Assembly: GCF_005234135.1 (NCBI RefSeq)
Contig: NZ_CP039964.1
Location: forward strand, 2,031,001 to 2,095,000
Direction of reading: 5' to 3'
Source: Pseudorhodobacter turbinis
GTDB taxonomy: Bacteria; Pseudomonadota; Alphaproteobacteria; Rhodobacterales; Rhodobacteraceae
Length of the DNA: 64,000 nucleotides
The translations under genes and the position numbers were made by a program. The notes below the pieces were generated by a model. It made no database searches and was not told the DNA's origin. It worked only from the letters and a program-made list of their open reading frames with translations. Positions 8,251 through 17,727 of the stretch are shown piece after piece (position 1 is the stretch's first letter; each line of letters opens with the position of its first letter).

Positions 8251-10575
8251 TCACTCGCCGTAGGGTACCCAGATCGTCTTTACCTCGGTCGCAGCCCGCA
8301 AGAAGGGCCGACCTTCGGCATTGGTCCAATCGGTGGCCAGACCATTGTTGACCCATGTGCGTTTCAGGTTGCCTGCGGCTTCACGCTCCACCACTTCTGA
8401 CAGGGGTTTTGCGCCAAAGCACCACATGGCATCCACACCCAGATGCGCGGCCAGCGGTTTGGCCAGCTCCTCATGCGGGCCGGTCACGATGTTCACCACG
8501 CCCGCAGGCACGTCGGATGTATCAAGCACTTGATAAAAATCAGTGGCCGCCAGCGGATAGGCCTGTGACGGGACCAGAACGCAAGTGTTGCCCATCGCAA
8601 TGGCAGGGGCCATCAAGCTGATCATCCCCAAAAGCGGTGCCTCATCAGGACAGATCGCGCCGATCACGCCGCAGGGTTCATTCATCGCCATGGCCACGCC
8701 ACGGATCGGCACTGATTTCACCGCACCATCAAATTTGTCGGCCCAAGCGGCATAGCTAAAGAGCCGCGCGATGCTGGCCTCTACCTCATCCGTGCCGGAT
8801 TTTCCGGTCATATCTTTCAGGCGGGTGGCAAATTCATCGGCGCGTGCCGAGAGGTTCTCGGCGATATAGTAAAGGATTTGTGCGCGCAGATGTGCCGAGG
8901 CGTTGCCCCAGCCCTTTGCACTATGCGCGGCCTCAACCGCGTTGCGGATATCCTTGCGATTGCCAAGGCCGGTATGCCCCAAAAGCTTGCCCTTGGACGA
9001 CCAGACCGCGCGCGAATAGCCTCCATCCGGCCGCGCCTGTTTGCCGCCGATATAGAGCTTGGCGGTGCGGTCCAGACCCGATACCTCAGGCGTTGCGGGC
9101 TCCGCCATGGCCGCAACAGGGCGCAGCGCCCGCGCGGTGCCTTTGGGCCGCAGATAGGCCAGCAGGCCTTCCCAGCCACCCTCACGGCCAAAGCCGCTTT
9201 CGCGCACCCCGCCAAAACCGGCGGCGGCGTCAAACATATTGCTGCCGTTGATCCAGATCACGCCGGCCTTGACCTTGGGGGCCATGTCCAGCGCAAGGTT
9301 GAGGGTCTCGGTCCAGATGCTGGCGGCAAGCCCGTAGCGGGTGTTATTGGCCAGCTCCACGGCCTCAGCAGGCGTGCGGAAGGTCATGGAGACCAGAACC
9401 GGCCCAAAGATTTCCTCTTGCATCAAGGGATCGGCCGCACCAAGGCCGGTGATCAGCGTTGGCGGGTAAAAGCAGCCCTCGGGGCAGGGGATCTGGTATT
9501 TCTCACCCGCGCTGGCATCGACCATCGCGGTGATTTGTGCCAGTTGCACCGGGTCCACGACCGCGCCCACGTCGATGCATTTATCCATCGGGTCGCCAAT
9601 GCGCAGCCCGTCCATCCGTGCGCGCAGCTTGGCATGGAACCGTTCCGCCACGCCCTCTTGCACCAAAAGCCTTGAGCCGGCACAGCACACCTGCCCGCCA
9701 TTGAACCAGATCGCATCAACGAGACCCTCAACCGCGGAATCCAGATCGGCATCATCAAAGACGATATAGGGGGATTTCCCGCCCAGCTCCAATGTCAGGG
9801 CCTTGCCCGTGCCCGCCGTGGCCGCGCGGATTTTGCGCCCCACCTCGGTAGAGCCGGTAAAGGCGATCTTGTTGACATCCGCATGATCGACCAGCGCCGC
9901 CCCCGTCGCGCCATCGCCGGTCACCACGTTCAGCACACCGGGGGGCAGGCCCGCCTCTCGGCTGATCTGCGCAAACAAAAGCGCGGTAAGCGGGGTATAT
10001 TCGGCCGGTTTCAGCACCACGGTATTGCCGGCGGCCAGCGCAGGCGCCACCTTCCATGCAAGCATCAAGAGCGGAAAGTTCCACGGGATAACCGCGCCGC
10101 AAACGCCCAAGGGCTCCATCTCCGGCTGCTCGGAGGTCAAAAGCTGTGCCAGCCCCGCATGATAATAGAAATGCCGTGCCACCAGCGGGATGTCGATATC
10201 GCGCGCCTCGCGGATCGGTTTGCCGTTATCCAGCGTCTCGGTCACCGCCAACAAGCGGCTGTGCTTTTGCACCAATCGCGCCAGCGCATAGAGATAGGCC
10301 GCACGCTTGTGCCCCGGCAGCCGCGCCCATTTCGGCTGGGCCTTGCGGGCGGCTTTGACGGCGGCATCGATATCGGCAGCGGTGCCTTGGGTAACTTGCG
10401 CCAATTGGGTGCCGGTCGCGGGGTTTTTGGTGGCAAAGCCGTCAGCCGGATCGGTGAACTTGCCGTTGATCCAATGGCCAAAGGGGGCGTTTTGCGTGAT
10501 CCACGCCATTGCCTCAGTTCTGGATTCGGGGGCAGGGCCATAGGACATGGAATTGAAAATCTCTTTGACGGTCAT
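8251..10575 (-). CDS. aldehyde dehydrogenase with an extra, degenerate ALDH-like domain
   Basis: The 774-residue protein carries a complete NAD(P)-dependent aldehyde dehydrogenase domain in residues 30-485, with LELGGKSP (general base Glu263) and GGQVCCAG (nucleophile Cys297), followed by a second ALDH-like domain from about residue 495. The second domain has the cofactor-binding part (GVIGAICPDEAPLLG, NIVTGP) but stops without a nucleophilic cysteine segment, so it is probably non-catalytic. The ATG at 10575 lies 4 bp after the deoC stop, so the two are cotranscribed. With deoC upstream, the likely job is oxidation of the acetaldehyde released from deoxyribose 5-phosphate. That substrate is inferred from context only. 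Confidence 0.88.
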   Translation of the reverse strand: MTVKEIFNSMSYGPAPESRTEAMAWITQNAPFGHWINGKFTDPADGFATKNPATGTQLAQVTQGTAADIDAAVKAARKAQPKWARLPGHKRAAYLYALARLVQKHSRLLAVTETLDNGKPIREARDIDIPLVARHFYYHAGLAQLLTSEQPEMEPLGVCGAVIPWNFPLLMLAWKVAPALAAGNTVVLKPAEYTPLTALLFAQISREAGLPPGVLNVVTGDGATGAALVDHADVNKIAFTGSTEVGRKIRAATAGTGKALTLELGGKSPYIVFDDADLDSAVEGLVDAIWFNGGQVCCAGSRLLVQEGVAERFHAKLRARMDGLRIGDPMDKCIDVGAVVDPVQLAQITAMVDASAGEKYQIPCPEGCFYPPTLITGLGAADPLMQEEIFGPVLVSMTFRTPAEAVELANNTRYGLAASIWTETLNLALDMAPKVKAGVIWINGSNMFDAAAGFGGVRESGFGREGGWEGLLAYLRPKGTARALRPVAAMAEPATPEVSGLDRTAKLYIGGKQARPDGGYSRAVWSSKGKLLGHTGLGNRKDIRNAVEAAHSAKGWGNASAHLRAQILYYIAENLSARADEFATRLKDMTGKSGTDEVEASIARLFSYAAWADKFDGAVKSVPIRGVAMAMNEPCGVIGAICPDEAPLLGMISLMAPAIAMGNTCVLVPSQAYPLAATDFYQVLDTSDVPAGVVNIVTGPHEELAKPLAAHLGVDAMWCFGAKPLSEVVEREAAGNLKRTWVNNGLATDWTNAEGRPFLRAATEVKTIWVPYGE

Positions 10576-10579
10576 GGTG

Positions 10580-11569
10580 TTATCCCATCGCATGGCGGTT
10601 GGCGGCGGAATAGGCGCCGGTGACGTGATGTTCCAGCTGCCGCTCAATATCGCCCAAAAGCGATGAGGCCCCGAAACGGAACAGATCGGGCTGCACCCAT
10701 GGCAGGCCCAGCTCATCGCGCATCAGCGACAGGTAAACCAAGGCATCCTTGGCCTTGGAGATCCCGCCTGCGGGTTTGTAGCCAACCTTGATGCCGGTCC
10801 GGTCGCGGTAATCGCGGATCGCGCGGATCATGGTCAGAGTGACAGGCAGCGTGGCGTTTACCGGCTCCTTGCCCGTCGAGGTCTTGATGAAATCCGCCCC
10901 CGCCATCATGCAAACATATGAGGCTCGGGCGACATTGCGCAGGGTGCCCAGCTCTCCGGTGGCCAGGATCGCCTTCATATGGGCGGCACCGCAGGCCGCA
11001 CGCATCTGGCGGGTCTCATCATAAAGCGCCTGCCAGTTTTGCGTCAGCACATGCCGACGAGAGATCACGATATCGATTTCCCGCGCGCCTGCCGCGACAC
11101 TCTCGCCTATTTCGGCCAGGCGCAGATGTAGGGGCGACAACCCCGCCGGAAAGCCGGTAGAGACTGCGGCGACAGGTATCCCCGAGCCATCAAGCGCGCG
11201 AACTGCCGTTTCCACCATGTCGTGATAAACGCAAACGGCGCCGACGGTCAGCCCCTCCATCCCCAAGGCTGCCAGCAGATCGGGGCGCACGGGTTGGCGG
11301 GCCTTTGCGCAAAGGCGCTGCACGCGGCCCGCGGTATCATCGCCCGAAAGCGTGGTGAGATCGATGCAGGAAATGGCCTTGCACAGCCATGCCGCCTGAT
11401 AGTCCTTCTTGACCGACCGCCGCCCTGGCAAGGTGGCTGCACGCCGCTCAATGGCCGAGGTATTGGCCTGCACGCCCGCGACCCAATCGAGATCAAGCGC
11501 CATGCCCTCATTTCGGGCATGGGTAAGCTGCGGCAGGTTTTGCGTCTTGGTTGGGGTGATGGTTTGCAA
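10580..11569 (-). CDS. deoC: deoxyribose-phosphate aldolase
   Basis: DeoC cleaves 2-deoxyribose 5-phosphate to glyceraldehyde 3-phosphate and acetaldehyde in deoxynucleoside breakdown. The protein has the class I aldolase core: the Schiff-base lysine in FIKTSTGK and the second catalytic lysine in VGYKPAGGIS. I prefer a TTG start at 11569 (LQTITPTKTQNLPQL, 329 residues) because a GGAGG ribosome binding site stands five bases upstream and the conserved N-terminal segment LPQLTHARNEGMALDLDWV would be lost by starting at the first ATG (11503). A further upstream in-frame TTG at 11626 is possible. It is the first gene of the deoC-ALDH pair. Confidence 0.92.
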   Translation of the reverse strand: MQTITPTKTQNLPQLTHARNEGMALDLDWVAGVQANTSAIERRAATLPGRRSVKKDYQAAWLCKAISCIDLTTLSGDDTAGRVQRLCAKARQPVRPDLLAALGMEGLTVGAVCVYHDMVETAVRALDGSGIPVAAVSTGFPAGLSPLHLRLAEIGESVAAGAREIDIVISRRHVLTQNWQALYDETRQMRAACGAAHMKAILATGELGTLRNVARASYVCMMAGADFIKTSTGKEPVNATLPVTLTMIRAIRDYRDRTGIKVGYKPAGGISKAKDALVYLSLMRDELGLPWVQPDLFRFGASSLLGDIERQLEHHVTGAYSAANRHAMG

Positions 11570-11632
11570 GATGGCCTCCGACTGCACCGACCTGCCAAAG
11601 CTCGCATGCAAACCGGCAAACGGCAAGGGCGC

Positions 11633-12031
11633 TTAGCGGGGTGGGGTGGTCCGTGTCATCACCGGTTCCATCTCTTTGGCTTCATCCTCAAATGTTGCCC
11701 AATCATCGGGGGTGCCGGTATCGGGCAAGGTTTCTTGGTCCCGAAAGCGGTGCAAATGCGCCTTGGCGATGAAATTGGCGGTGATCGGCGCAGTGAGCAG
11801 CAAAAACATGGTGATCAGCAGCTCATGCCAGCTTAACCGACCCTGAAACAGCAGAAAATACAGCATCGAGGCCAGCAGCGTGCTGCCAACACCCAATGTT
11901 GTCGCCTTAGTCGGCGCATGTAGACGCGTCATGGTATTGGGCAGCTTCAACAGGCCAAAGCTGCCGACCAGCCCGAACAACCCTGCTGCAACCAGCAATA
12001 CGGACACGATGATTTCAGAGAGTAAAGTCAT
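11633..12031 (-). CDS. phaG: Mrp/Pha monovalent cation/H+ antiporter subunit G
   Basis: Subunit G is a small membrane protein of the multi-subunit Mrp (Pha, Mnh) Na+ or K+/H+ antiporter. The 132-residue product has three hydrophobic helices and the family segment GSFGLLKLPNTMTRLHAPTKATTLGVG, which is diagnostic. The ATG at 12031 gives the standard N-terminus; a longer frame upstream overlaps phaF. It is the last gene of a seven-function operon, with phaF ending 11 bp upstream. Confidence 0.94.
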   Translation of the reverse strand: MTLLSEIIVSVLLVAAGLFGLVGSFGLLKLPNTMTRLHAPTKATTLGVGSTLLASMLYFLLFQGRLSWHELLITMFLLLTAPITANFIAKAHLHRFRDQETLPDTGTPDDWATFEDEAKEMEPVMTRTTPPR

Positions 12032-12041
12032 GACAGCCCCT

Positions 12042-12311
12042 TTATTCGATGATGTCGCCGCGCAGGATGAACTTGCAATAAGCCACGGTGGACACAAATC
12101 CGGTCATGGCAAACAGCAAGGCTGCCTCAAAATAAACGCCGGAATGGGAGGTGATGCCGTAAAGGATCAAGAGGGCGATGATGTTAATCACCATCGTATC
12201 AAGCGCCAGAACACGGTCCACCACGCCCGGTGCGCGGAAAATGCGGTAGAGGTTGAACAAAAGACCGATGCCAAAGCAGGCAAAGGCGAAGGTCAAGGCA
12301 TATTGGATCAT
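12042..12311 (-). CDS. phaF: Mrp/Pha antiporter subunit F
   Basis: This 89-residue protein with three hydrophobic helices contains FRAPGVVDRVLALDTMVINIIALLILYG, the conserved core of MrpF/PhaF. The start codon overlaps the phaE stop by four bases. It is needed for assembly of the antiporter complex; MrpF-type proteins have also been linked to bile salt export in Bacillus. Confidence 0.94.
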   Translation of the reverse strand: MIQYALTFAFACFGIGLLFNLYRIFRAPGVVDRVLALDTMVINIIALLILYGITSHSGVYFEAALLFAMTGFVSTVAYCKFILRGDIIE

Positions 12312-12799
12312 TCAAAAATCCTCATCAAACGGGCTTCATATCTGGTCTTGATCTCGTCTCGGACGGCATCGGGATCAGGCGCGTGCAGGCAATGCACCAA
12401 AAGCGCGCGCCCGTCGCCAGACATATCTGCGGTTACGGTACCCGGCGTCATGGTGATGGTGCCGGCCAGCACGGTGATGGCCTCGGGGGAGCGCAATTCC
12501 AGCGGGACGGTGATCCATGTGGATTGCAGCTTTTTGTTGGGCGTAAACAGTACGACACCCGCCACGATGAAGTTCGACTTTACGATATCATAAAGCACGA
12601 TCAACACATAGCCGATGATCGCCATCGGATTGCGCAACACCGGTCTGTCAGGCCAATAGGGGGCCGTTATCATCGGAATGATGATGCCAAGGATCAGCGC
12701 AAATACCAGCGAGCCGAGCTTGTATTCATTGACCAACAGCAACCATGAGATCACCAGCAGCAGCGTCAGATAGGGGTGGGGGAAAAGCTTGCGCAGCAT
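12308..12799 (-). CDS. phaE: Mrp/Pha antiporter subunit E
   Basis: The 163-residue membrane protein shows the MrpE/PhaE pattern: two N-terminal helices, then VLYDIVKSNFIVAGVVL and a cytoplasmic domain with SPEAITVLAGTITMTPGTVTADM. It lies between phaD (4-bp gap) and phaF (4-bp overlap). Subunit E is part of the membrane complex but is not itself the proton pathway. Confidence 0.94.
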   Translation of the reverse strand: MLRKLFPHPYLTLLLVISWLLLVNEYKLGSLVFALILGIIIPMITAPYWPDRPVLRNPMAIIGYVLIVLYDIVKSNFIVAGVVLFTPNKKLQSTWITVPLELRSPEAITVLAGTITMTPGTVTADMSGDGRALLVHCLHAPDPDAVRDEIKTRYEARLMRIFE

Positions 12800-12803
12800 C
12801 GGC

Positions 12804-14318
12804 CTACTCCTTTACCGCTGGAAGAACAGCATCGATATAAGCCGCCCGATCAAACAATTCGGCGCTGGTTTCACCCAGCCAATCGGTTACCGGCCCGGCC
12901 ATCACGGTCAGGGCCACAAGACCCGCCAGCAGTGCAAAGATCATGGCAAAAGCCAGCCCCTCGGGCTTGGCCTCGGGGCGGGCCTGACCTGTGGTGGTGG
13001 CATAGGCCTTCCAGAACACTTGCGACCCTGCGCGCGAAAACCCGACGATGGTGATCAGCGAGGTGATAAGGATCGCGCCCCAGATCATTGCCATATCCGG
13101 CCCGCGTGTGGCATCCATCACCAACAGCTTGCCTAAAAAGCCCGAGAGCGGCGGCATACCGGCCATTGCGATGGCACCGGCAAAGAACAGCGCCGATAGC
13201 AGCCCGTGCTGGGCAAAGGGCGGGAAGGATCCGCGGGTGCTATCGGTGCCGCGACGGTCTTGGACCATGTCAACGATCAAGAACAAGGCAGCCGTGGCAA
13301 GCGTCGAATGGATCATATAGTAAAGTGCGGCACTCATCGCTTCGGGGGTGAATTGCGACACTGCGATAAACAGCGTCCCCATTGACCCGATGGCAGCAAA
13401 GGCCACAAGCCGCGCAAGCCCCGTGGCGCCCATCACGCCCACCGCGCCCACGACCAGCGTGACAAGCGCGGCTGGCAGCAACAGATCGGCAAAGAACATG
13501 CCGGTTGCGGGCGTATCTGGCGGGAAGATCAGCGTATAAACGCGGATCACGGCATATGCGCCCACCTTGGTCATCACCGCAAAGAGGGCTGCCACCGGAC
13601 CGGGCGCAAAACTATAGGTTGCGGGCAGCCAGAATTGCAACGGCACCAACGCGCCTTTGACCGCAAAGACCAGCAGCAGCAGAACCGCCCCGACGCGCAT
13701 CAAGGCGGCGTCCCCTGCGGGCAGCGTCTGCATTTTCACTGCCAGATCGGCCATGTTCAATGTGCCCATCACCGAATAAACCGTGGCCAGCGCGAACAAA
13801 AACAGGGTCGAGCCGACAAGGTTAAAGGCGACATATTGCACGCCGGCCTTGAGCCGCTTTGCCCCGCCGCCATGGATCATCAGACCATAGCTTGCGATCA
13901 AGAGCACCTCAAAGAATACAAAGAGGTTAAAGGCATCCCCCGTCAGAAAGGCGCCAAAGAGGCCCATTAACTGAAACTGAAACAATGCGTGAAAATGGTT
14001 ACCGCGGGCATCCCAGTTGGTGCCAATGGCGTAGAGCTGCACCAATAATGCCAAAATCGCAGTAAGGGCGACCATCATCGCCGACAGACGGTCCAGCACC
14101 AACACGATGCCAAAGGGCGCATCCCAATTGCCGAGGAAATAGACCTCTGGCGGGTTGGTTGCGGCGGTGTAAAGCAGCATCAAGGAGATACCGACCAAAA
14201 CCACGGTGCCGCAGGTTGAAAAGATCCGCTGCAACGACAGATCGTGGCGCATCACCAAAACGATAAAGGGCGCCAGCATGGCCGGTAAGATGACGGGGGC
14301 GATGATCCAATGGTTCAT
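12804..14318 (-). CDS. phaD: Mrp/Pha antiporter subunit D
   Basis: This 504-residue polytopic protein is homologous to the NuoM/NuoN proton-translocating subunits of complex I and is one of the two large channel subunits of the Mrp antiporter. The antiporter-like core contains HGGGAKRLKAGVQYVAFNLVG and a lysine-bearing helix FAVKGALVPLQFWLP, with PPLSGFLGK near residue 375. Start and stop overlap or abut neighbouring pha genes (4-bp overlap with phaC), so translation is coupled. Confidence 0.95.
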   Translation of the reverse strand: MNHWIIAPVILPAMLAPFIVLVMRHDLSLQRIFSTCGTVVLVGISLMLLYTAATNPPEVYFLGNWDAPFGIVLVLDRLSAMMVALTAILALLVQLYAIGTNWDARGNHFHALFQFQLMGLFGAFLTGDAFNLFVFFEVLLIASYGLMIHGGGAKRLKAGVQYVAFNLVGSTLFLFALATVYSVMGTLNMADLAVKMQTLPAGDAALMRVGAVLLLLVFAVKGALVPLQFWLPATYSFAPGPVAALFAVMTKVGAYAVIRVYTLIFPPDTPATGMFFADLLLPAALVTLVVGAVGVMGATGLARLVAFAAIGSMGTLFIAVSQFTPEAMSAALYYMIHSTLATAALFLIVDMVQDRRGTDSTRGSFPPFAQHGLLSALFFAGAIAMAGMPPLSGFLGKLLVMDATRGPDMAMIWGAILITSLITIVGFSRAGSQVFWKAYATTTGQARPEAKPEGLAFAMIFALLAGLVALTVMAGPVTDWLGETSAELFDRAAYIDAVLPAVKE

Positions 14319-14674
14319 TTCGCGCCCTCCTTTTCTTCATCGGATGCTTCGTCATCCTCCATCGCGATATAATCGTCGCCGGTTTCCAAAAAGGACCCCA
14401 GCGCCATCATCACGATGAGCGCGGTCATGCCAAAGCTGATAACAATCGCGGTCAGCACCAAGGCCTGTGTCAGCGGGTCGGTATAACCCGCCGCGTCCGC
14501 TGAGATGATGCCCGGCATGCCAATCGCCAAGCGTCCCGAGGCAAAGATAAACACGTTCACCGCATAGGATAGCACGGCCAACCCAACGATCACCGGAAAG
14601 GTGCGCTTGCGCAAGATCAGGTACAGCCCGCAAGCGGTCAACATCCCTACGGCAGAGGCTACTAGAAGTTCCAT
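14315..14674 (-). CDS. phaC: Mrp/Pha antiporter subunit C
   Basis: A 119-residue NuoK-like membrane protein with three helices; the segment GLYLILRKRTFPVIVGLAVLS and ALVLTAIVISFGMTALIV are typical of MrpC/PhaC. The acidic tail (MEDDEASDEEKEGAK) is longer than in many homologues. The ATG at 14674 is 1 bp after the phaAB stop. The symbol refers to the pH-adaptation operon, not polyhydroxyalkanoate synthase. Confidence 0.93.
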   Translation of the reverse strand: MELLVASAVGMLTACGLYLILRKRTFPVIVGLAVLSYAVNVFIFASGRLAIGMPGIISADAAGYTDPLTQALVLTAIVISFGMTALIVMMALGSFLETGDDYIAMEDDEASDEEKEGAK

Positions 14675-14675
14675 A

Positions 14676-17531
14676 TCAGTGCGCCCCCTCGGTTTTCTCA
14701 TCTTCATCGGGCTGGATATCGAAAGGCTCGATATTCACCGTTTCACCGGCCCGGATCGCGATACGGCTGATAGAGGCAAGCGCAAGCATCACCGCCCCAA
14801 CCACCGTCAGGAACACGCCCAGATCGAATATCGCGGCGGTCGCAAGCTCGAACTTTTCAATGAAGGGCAGTTTGACATAGCCGAAGCTGGAGGTCAGGAA
14901 CGGCCGCGCCGCAAACCATGAACCAACGCCGCAAAGCCCCGCAATCGTCACACCCCAGCCAATCAGCGCGTGGTAATCAATCCGTTGCCGTGCCGCCGCC
15001 CAACCGTAACCGGACGCCATATACTGCATGATCGTCGCAATCGCCACGACCAACCCCGCGACAAACCCGCCGCCCGGCTCATTATGGCCGCGCAGAAAGA
15101 TGTACACCCCGACAAGGATCGCAATCGGCAGGATCATCCGCGTTGCCACCACCAGCATCAAGGGGTGCCGGTCGCCCGCGCGTTTCTGATCGGGCATCCA
15201 AGCCAGCAGCCGGTCATTGGCCGGACCGCCACGCAGAAGCGCCTCGACCAGCGCGTAAATCACAAGGCCTGCGATACCCAGCACGGTGATCTCACCAAAG
15301 GTATCATAGCCACGGAAATCGACGAGGATTACATTGACAACATTGGTCCCGCCGCCGCCGGGTTTGGCATTGGCTAGGTGAAAATCAGAAATCGTCGGAA
15401 AGGCGAAATCGCGCATCATCAGGCCATAGATCAACGCGCCGATGCCAAGCCCCGCCACCGCTGCGATCAACCCGTCACGCCCACGCCGCCCTGCGGTGCT
15501 TTCGACAGGGCTTTCCTTGGGCAGGAAGTTCAACGCCAGCAAAAGCAGCATGACGGTCGCAACCTCAACGCTGATCTGGGTCAGCGCAAGGTCGGGTGCC
15601 GAAAGGTACACAAAGCCGACAGAAACCATCAGGCCGATCACGCCCACCAGCACCAGCGCCAGCAAACGGTTGCGGTGGAAGGTGAACAGCGAAACCGTCG
15701 CCCCCATCAACAAAACCCAGCCGATAAAGGGGACCACGTGAATCGGGGTCATCGCCCGCGTGCCGACACTATGAGTGCCGGTTGCATAGGCATAATAGCC
15801 CGCCAGCAGAATAGTTACCGTTGCAATTGCGGCATAACGGGCAAAGGAGCCGTCGTGCATTTTGTCGGTGATGCTGCGGGACAGCCGGGCAAAAGGTTCC
15901 ATCAGCCCGTCAAAGATTGCCTTCGCCTCAGGGCGCGGGGTGGACAGCCAAACCGCATCCATCGGACGGTGCAGGGCCAACAGCAACAAGCCGCCGCCAA
16001 CCGCGATCATCGACATCCAGAGGGCGGGCACAAAGCCGTGCCAATGGCTGATGTAAACCTCGGCCTCGGCGCCGATCACGGCGCTGGCGGTGGTGCGGAC
16101 CAAATCGCCAACCGTGGTCATCGGCATGATGCCAATCGCAATTACCAAAGCCGCCAGAAGTGCCGGCGCCGCCCACATGCCAAAGCCCGGGTCATGCGGC
16201 TTGGACGGGTAATCATCGCGCACTGGCCCAAGGAAGGTATGGGCGATCAGCCGGAAGGAATAGGCAACCGAGAACACCGCCCCGATGGTCGCCAGAACCG
16301 GCATCAGCCATGCATTACCCATCCAGAGGGTGTGCGAGGCCTCCTCCAGCATCAACTCTTTGGACAAGAACCCGTTGAGCGGCGGAATCCCTGCCATCGA
16401 CAGTGCGGTCACGCAAACAATGGTAAAGGTGATCGGCATCAGATGCCGCAGCCCGCCAAGCCGTTTGATATCGCGTGTGTGGGTTTCATGGTCCACGATC
16501 CCCGCGCTCATGAACAAAGCGGCTTTGAAGGTGGCGTGGTTGATGATGTGGAACACCGCAACCACCGCCGCCGCAGGTGTGCCAAAGCCCAAAAGCATGG
16601 TGATCAGGCCCAAGTGCGACACGGTGGAATAGGCCAGAAGCGCCTTCAGATCATCCTTGAACAGCGCGATCTTGGCGGCCATCACCATGGTGATAAGGCC
16701 CGTGGTGGCGACGATATAGAACCACTCGGGCGTACCGGCCAGAACCGGCCACATGCGCGCCATCAGGAACAACCCCGCCTTCACCATGGTCGCAGAGTGC
16801 AGATAGGCCGAAACCGGCGTCGGCGCGGCCATCGCATGGGGCAACCAGAAATGGAACGGGAACTGTGCCGATTTGGTGAAAGCCCCGATCAAGATCAGGA
16901 TCAACGCTGGCAAATACCAGTCGGATGCTTGGATCAGGTCCTTGTTCTCCAAAATCACCGTCAGCTCATACGACCCGACGATATGGCCAAGGATCATCAT
17001 CCCCGCGATCATGGCCAACCCGCCTGCACCTGTCACCGTAAGGGCCATACGCGCGCCTTGGCGACCCTCGGGAAGGTGCTTCCAATAGCCGATCAACAAG
17101 AAGGACGAAAGCGATGTAAGCTCCCAGAAGACAAGCAAAAGCAATATGTTGTCGGAAAGAACGATCCCGACCATCGCGCCTTGGAACATCAGCAGGTAGC
17201 TGTAGAACTGTCCCATCGGGTCCTTAGAGGACAGGTAGAACCGCGCATAAAGGATGATCAACAAGCCGATCCCAAGGATCAGCCCCGCAAACAGCAGCCC
17301 CAGCCCGTCAAGGAAAAACGTCGCATTCAGCCCCAATACGGGCAGCCACTCGATCTGGGTGGTGATCACCTCACCGCGCATCACGGCAGGGGCGTGCATC
17401 AGAATGCCTAGTAACGCGAGGGCCGTCACCAGCCCCGTAACAGTGGCACAGGCATTACGCCCCGCACGGATCAAAAGGCCGGGAAGCAGTGCGCCAAGAA
17501 AGGGCAGTGCGGCGATCAGGGCAAGGGACAT
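14676..17531 (-). CDS. phaAB: fused Mrp/Pha antiporter subunits A and B
   Basis: The 951-residue protein joins the large NuoL-like MrpA subunit (about residues 1-770, including HSATMVKAGLFLMARMWP and HFWLPHAMAAPTPVSAYLH) to an MrpB domain at the C-terminus (about 790-930, with RGHNEPGGGFVAGLVVA). The fusion is normal for alphaproteobacterial pha operons. The ATG at 17531 is chosen because the protein then begins MSLALIAALPFLGALLPG; upstream codons are not conserved. It is the first gene of the phaAB-C-D-E-F-G operon, which uses proton motive force to expel Na+ or K+ under alkaline or salt stress. Confidence 0.95.
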   Translation of the reverse strand: MSLALIAALPFLGALLPGLLIRAGRNACATVTGLVTALALLGILMHAPAVMRGEVITTQIEWLPVLGLNATFFLDGLGLLFAGLILGIGLLIILYARFYLSSKDPMGQFYSYLLMFQGAMVGIVLSDNILLLLVFWELTSLSSFLLIGYWKHLPEGRQGARMALTVTGAGGLAMIAGMMILGHIVGSYELTVILENKDLIQASDWYLPALILILIGAFTKSAQFPFHFWLPHAMAAPTPVSAYLHSATMVKAGLFLMARMWPVLAGTPEWFYIVATTGLITMVMAAKIALFKDDLKALLAYSTVSHLGLITMLLGFGTPAAAVVAVFHIINHATFKAALFMSAGIVDHETHTRDIKRLGGLRHLMPITFTIVCVTALSMAGIPPLNGFLSKELMLEEASHTLWMGNAWLMPVLATIGAVFSVAYSFRLIAHTFLGPVRDDYPSKPHDPGFGMWAAPALLAALVIAIGIMPMTTVGDLVRTTASAVIGAEAEVYISHWHGFVPALWMSMIAVGGGLLLLALHRPMDAVWLSTPRPEAKAIFDGLMEPFARLSRSITDKMHDGSFARYAAIATVTILLAGYYAYATGTHSVGTRAMTPIHVVPFIGWVLLMGATVSLFTFHRNRLLALVLVGVIGLMVSVGFVYLSAPDLALTQISVEVATVMLLLLALNFLPKESPVESTAGRRGRDGLIAAVAGLGIGALIYGLMMRDFAFPTISDFHLANAKPGGGGTNVVNVILVDFRGYDTFGEITVLGIAGLVIYALVEALLRGGPANDRLLAWMPDQKRAGDRHPLMLVVATRMILPIAILVGVYIFLRGHNEPGGGFVAGLVVAIATIMQYMASGYGWAAARQRIDYHALIGWGVTIAGLCGVGSWFAARPFLTSSFGYVKLPFIEKFELATAAIFDLGVFLTVVGAVMLALASISRIAIRAGETVNIEPFDIQPDEDEKTEGAH

Positions 17532-17727
17532 TGTTTTGTTCCGTTCTTTGCTCGGGTCGTCAAATATGAAAATACGGTCACAAACTGCGCGACCGTTCTC
17601 CCCTCTTTTACTGTGGGACTGCCCGCCGCCTGTCAAGCCAAACCGGAACCGAAAGCCACGAAAACCAAAGTCAATTTGCCGCAACCCCGGCTTTTATTTC
17701 GGAAAATCCGCTTTGCTAGGCCGCGGT

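Noticed and set aside
10576..10716. 47-codon N-terminal extension of the aldehyde dehydrogenase
   Set aside because: It overlaps the 3' end of deoC, and the ATG at 10575 fits the usual intergenic spacing.
15378..17411. Long open frame (677 codons) antisense to phaAB
   Set aside because: Its composition (His, Arg, Gln and Pro rich) is that of a shadow frame, and the opposite strand has a well conserved antiporter subunit.
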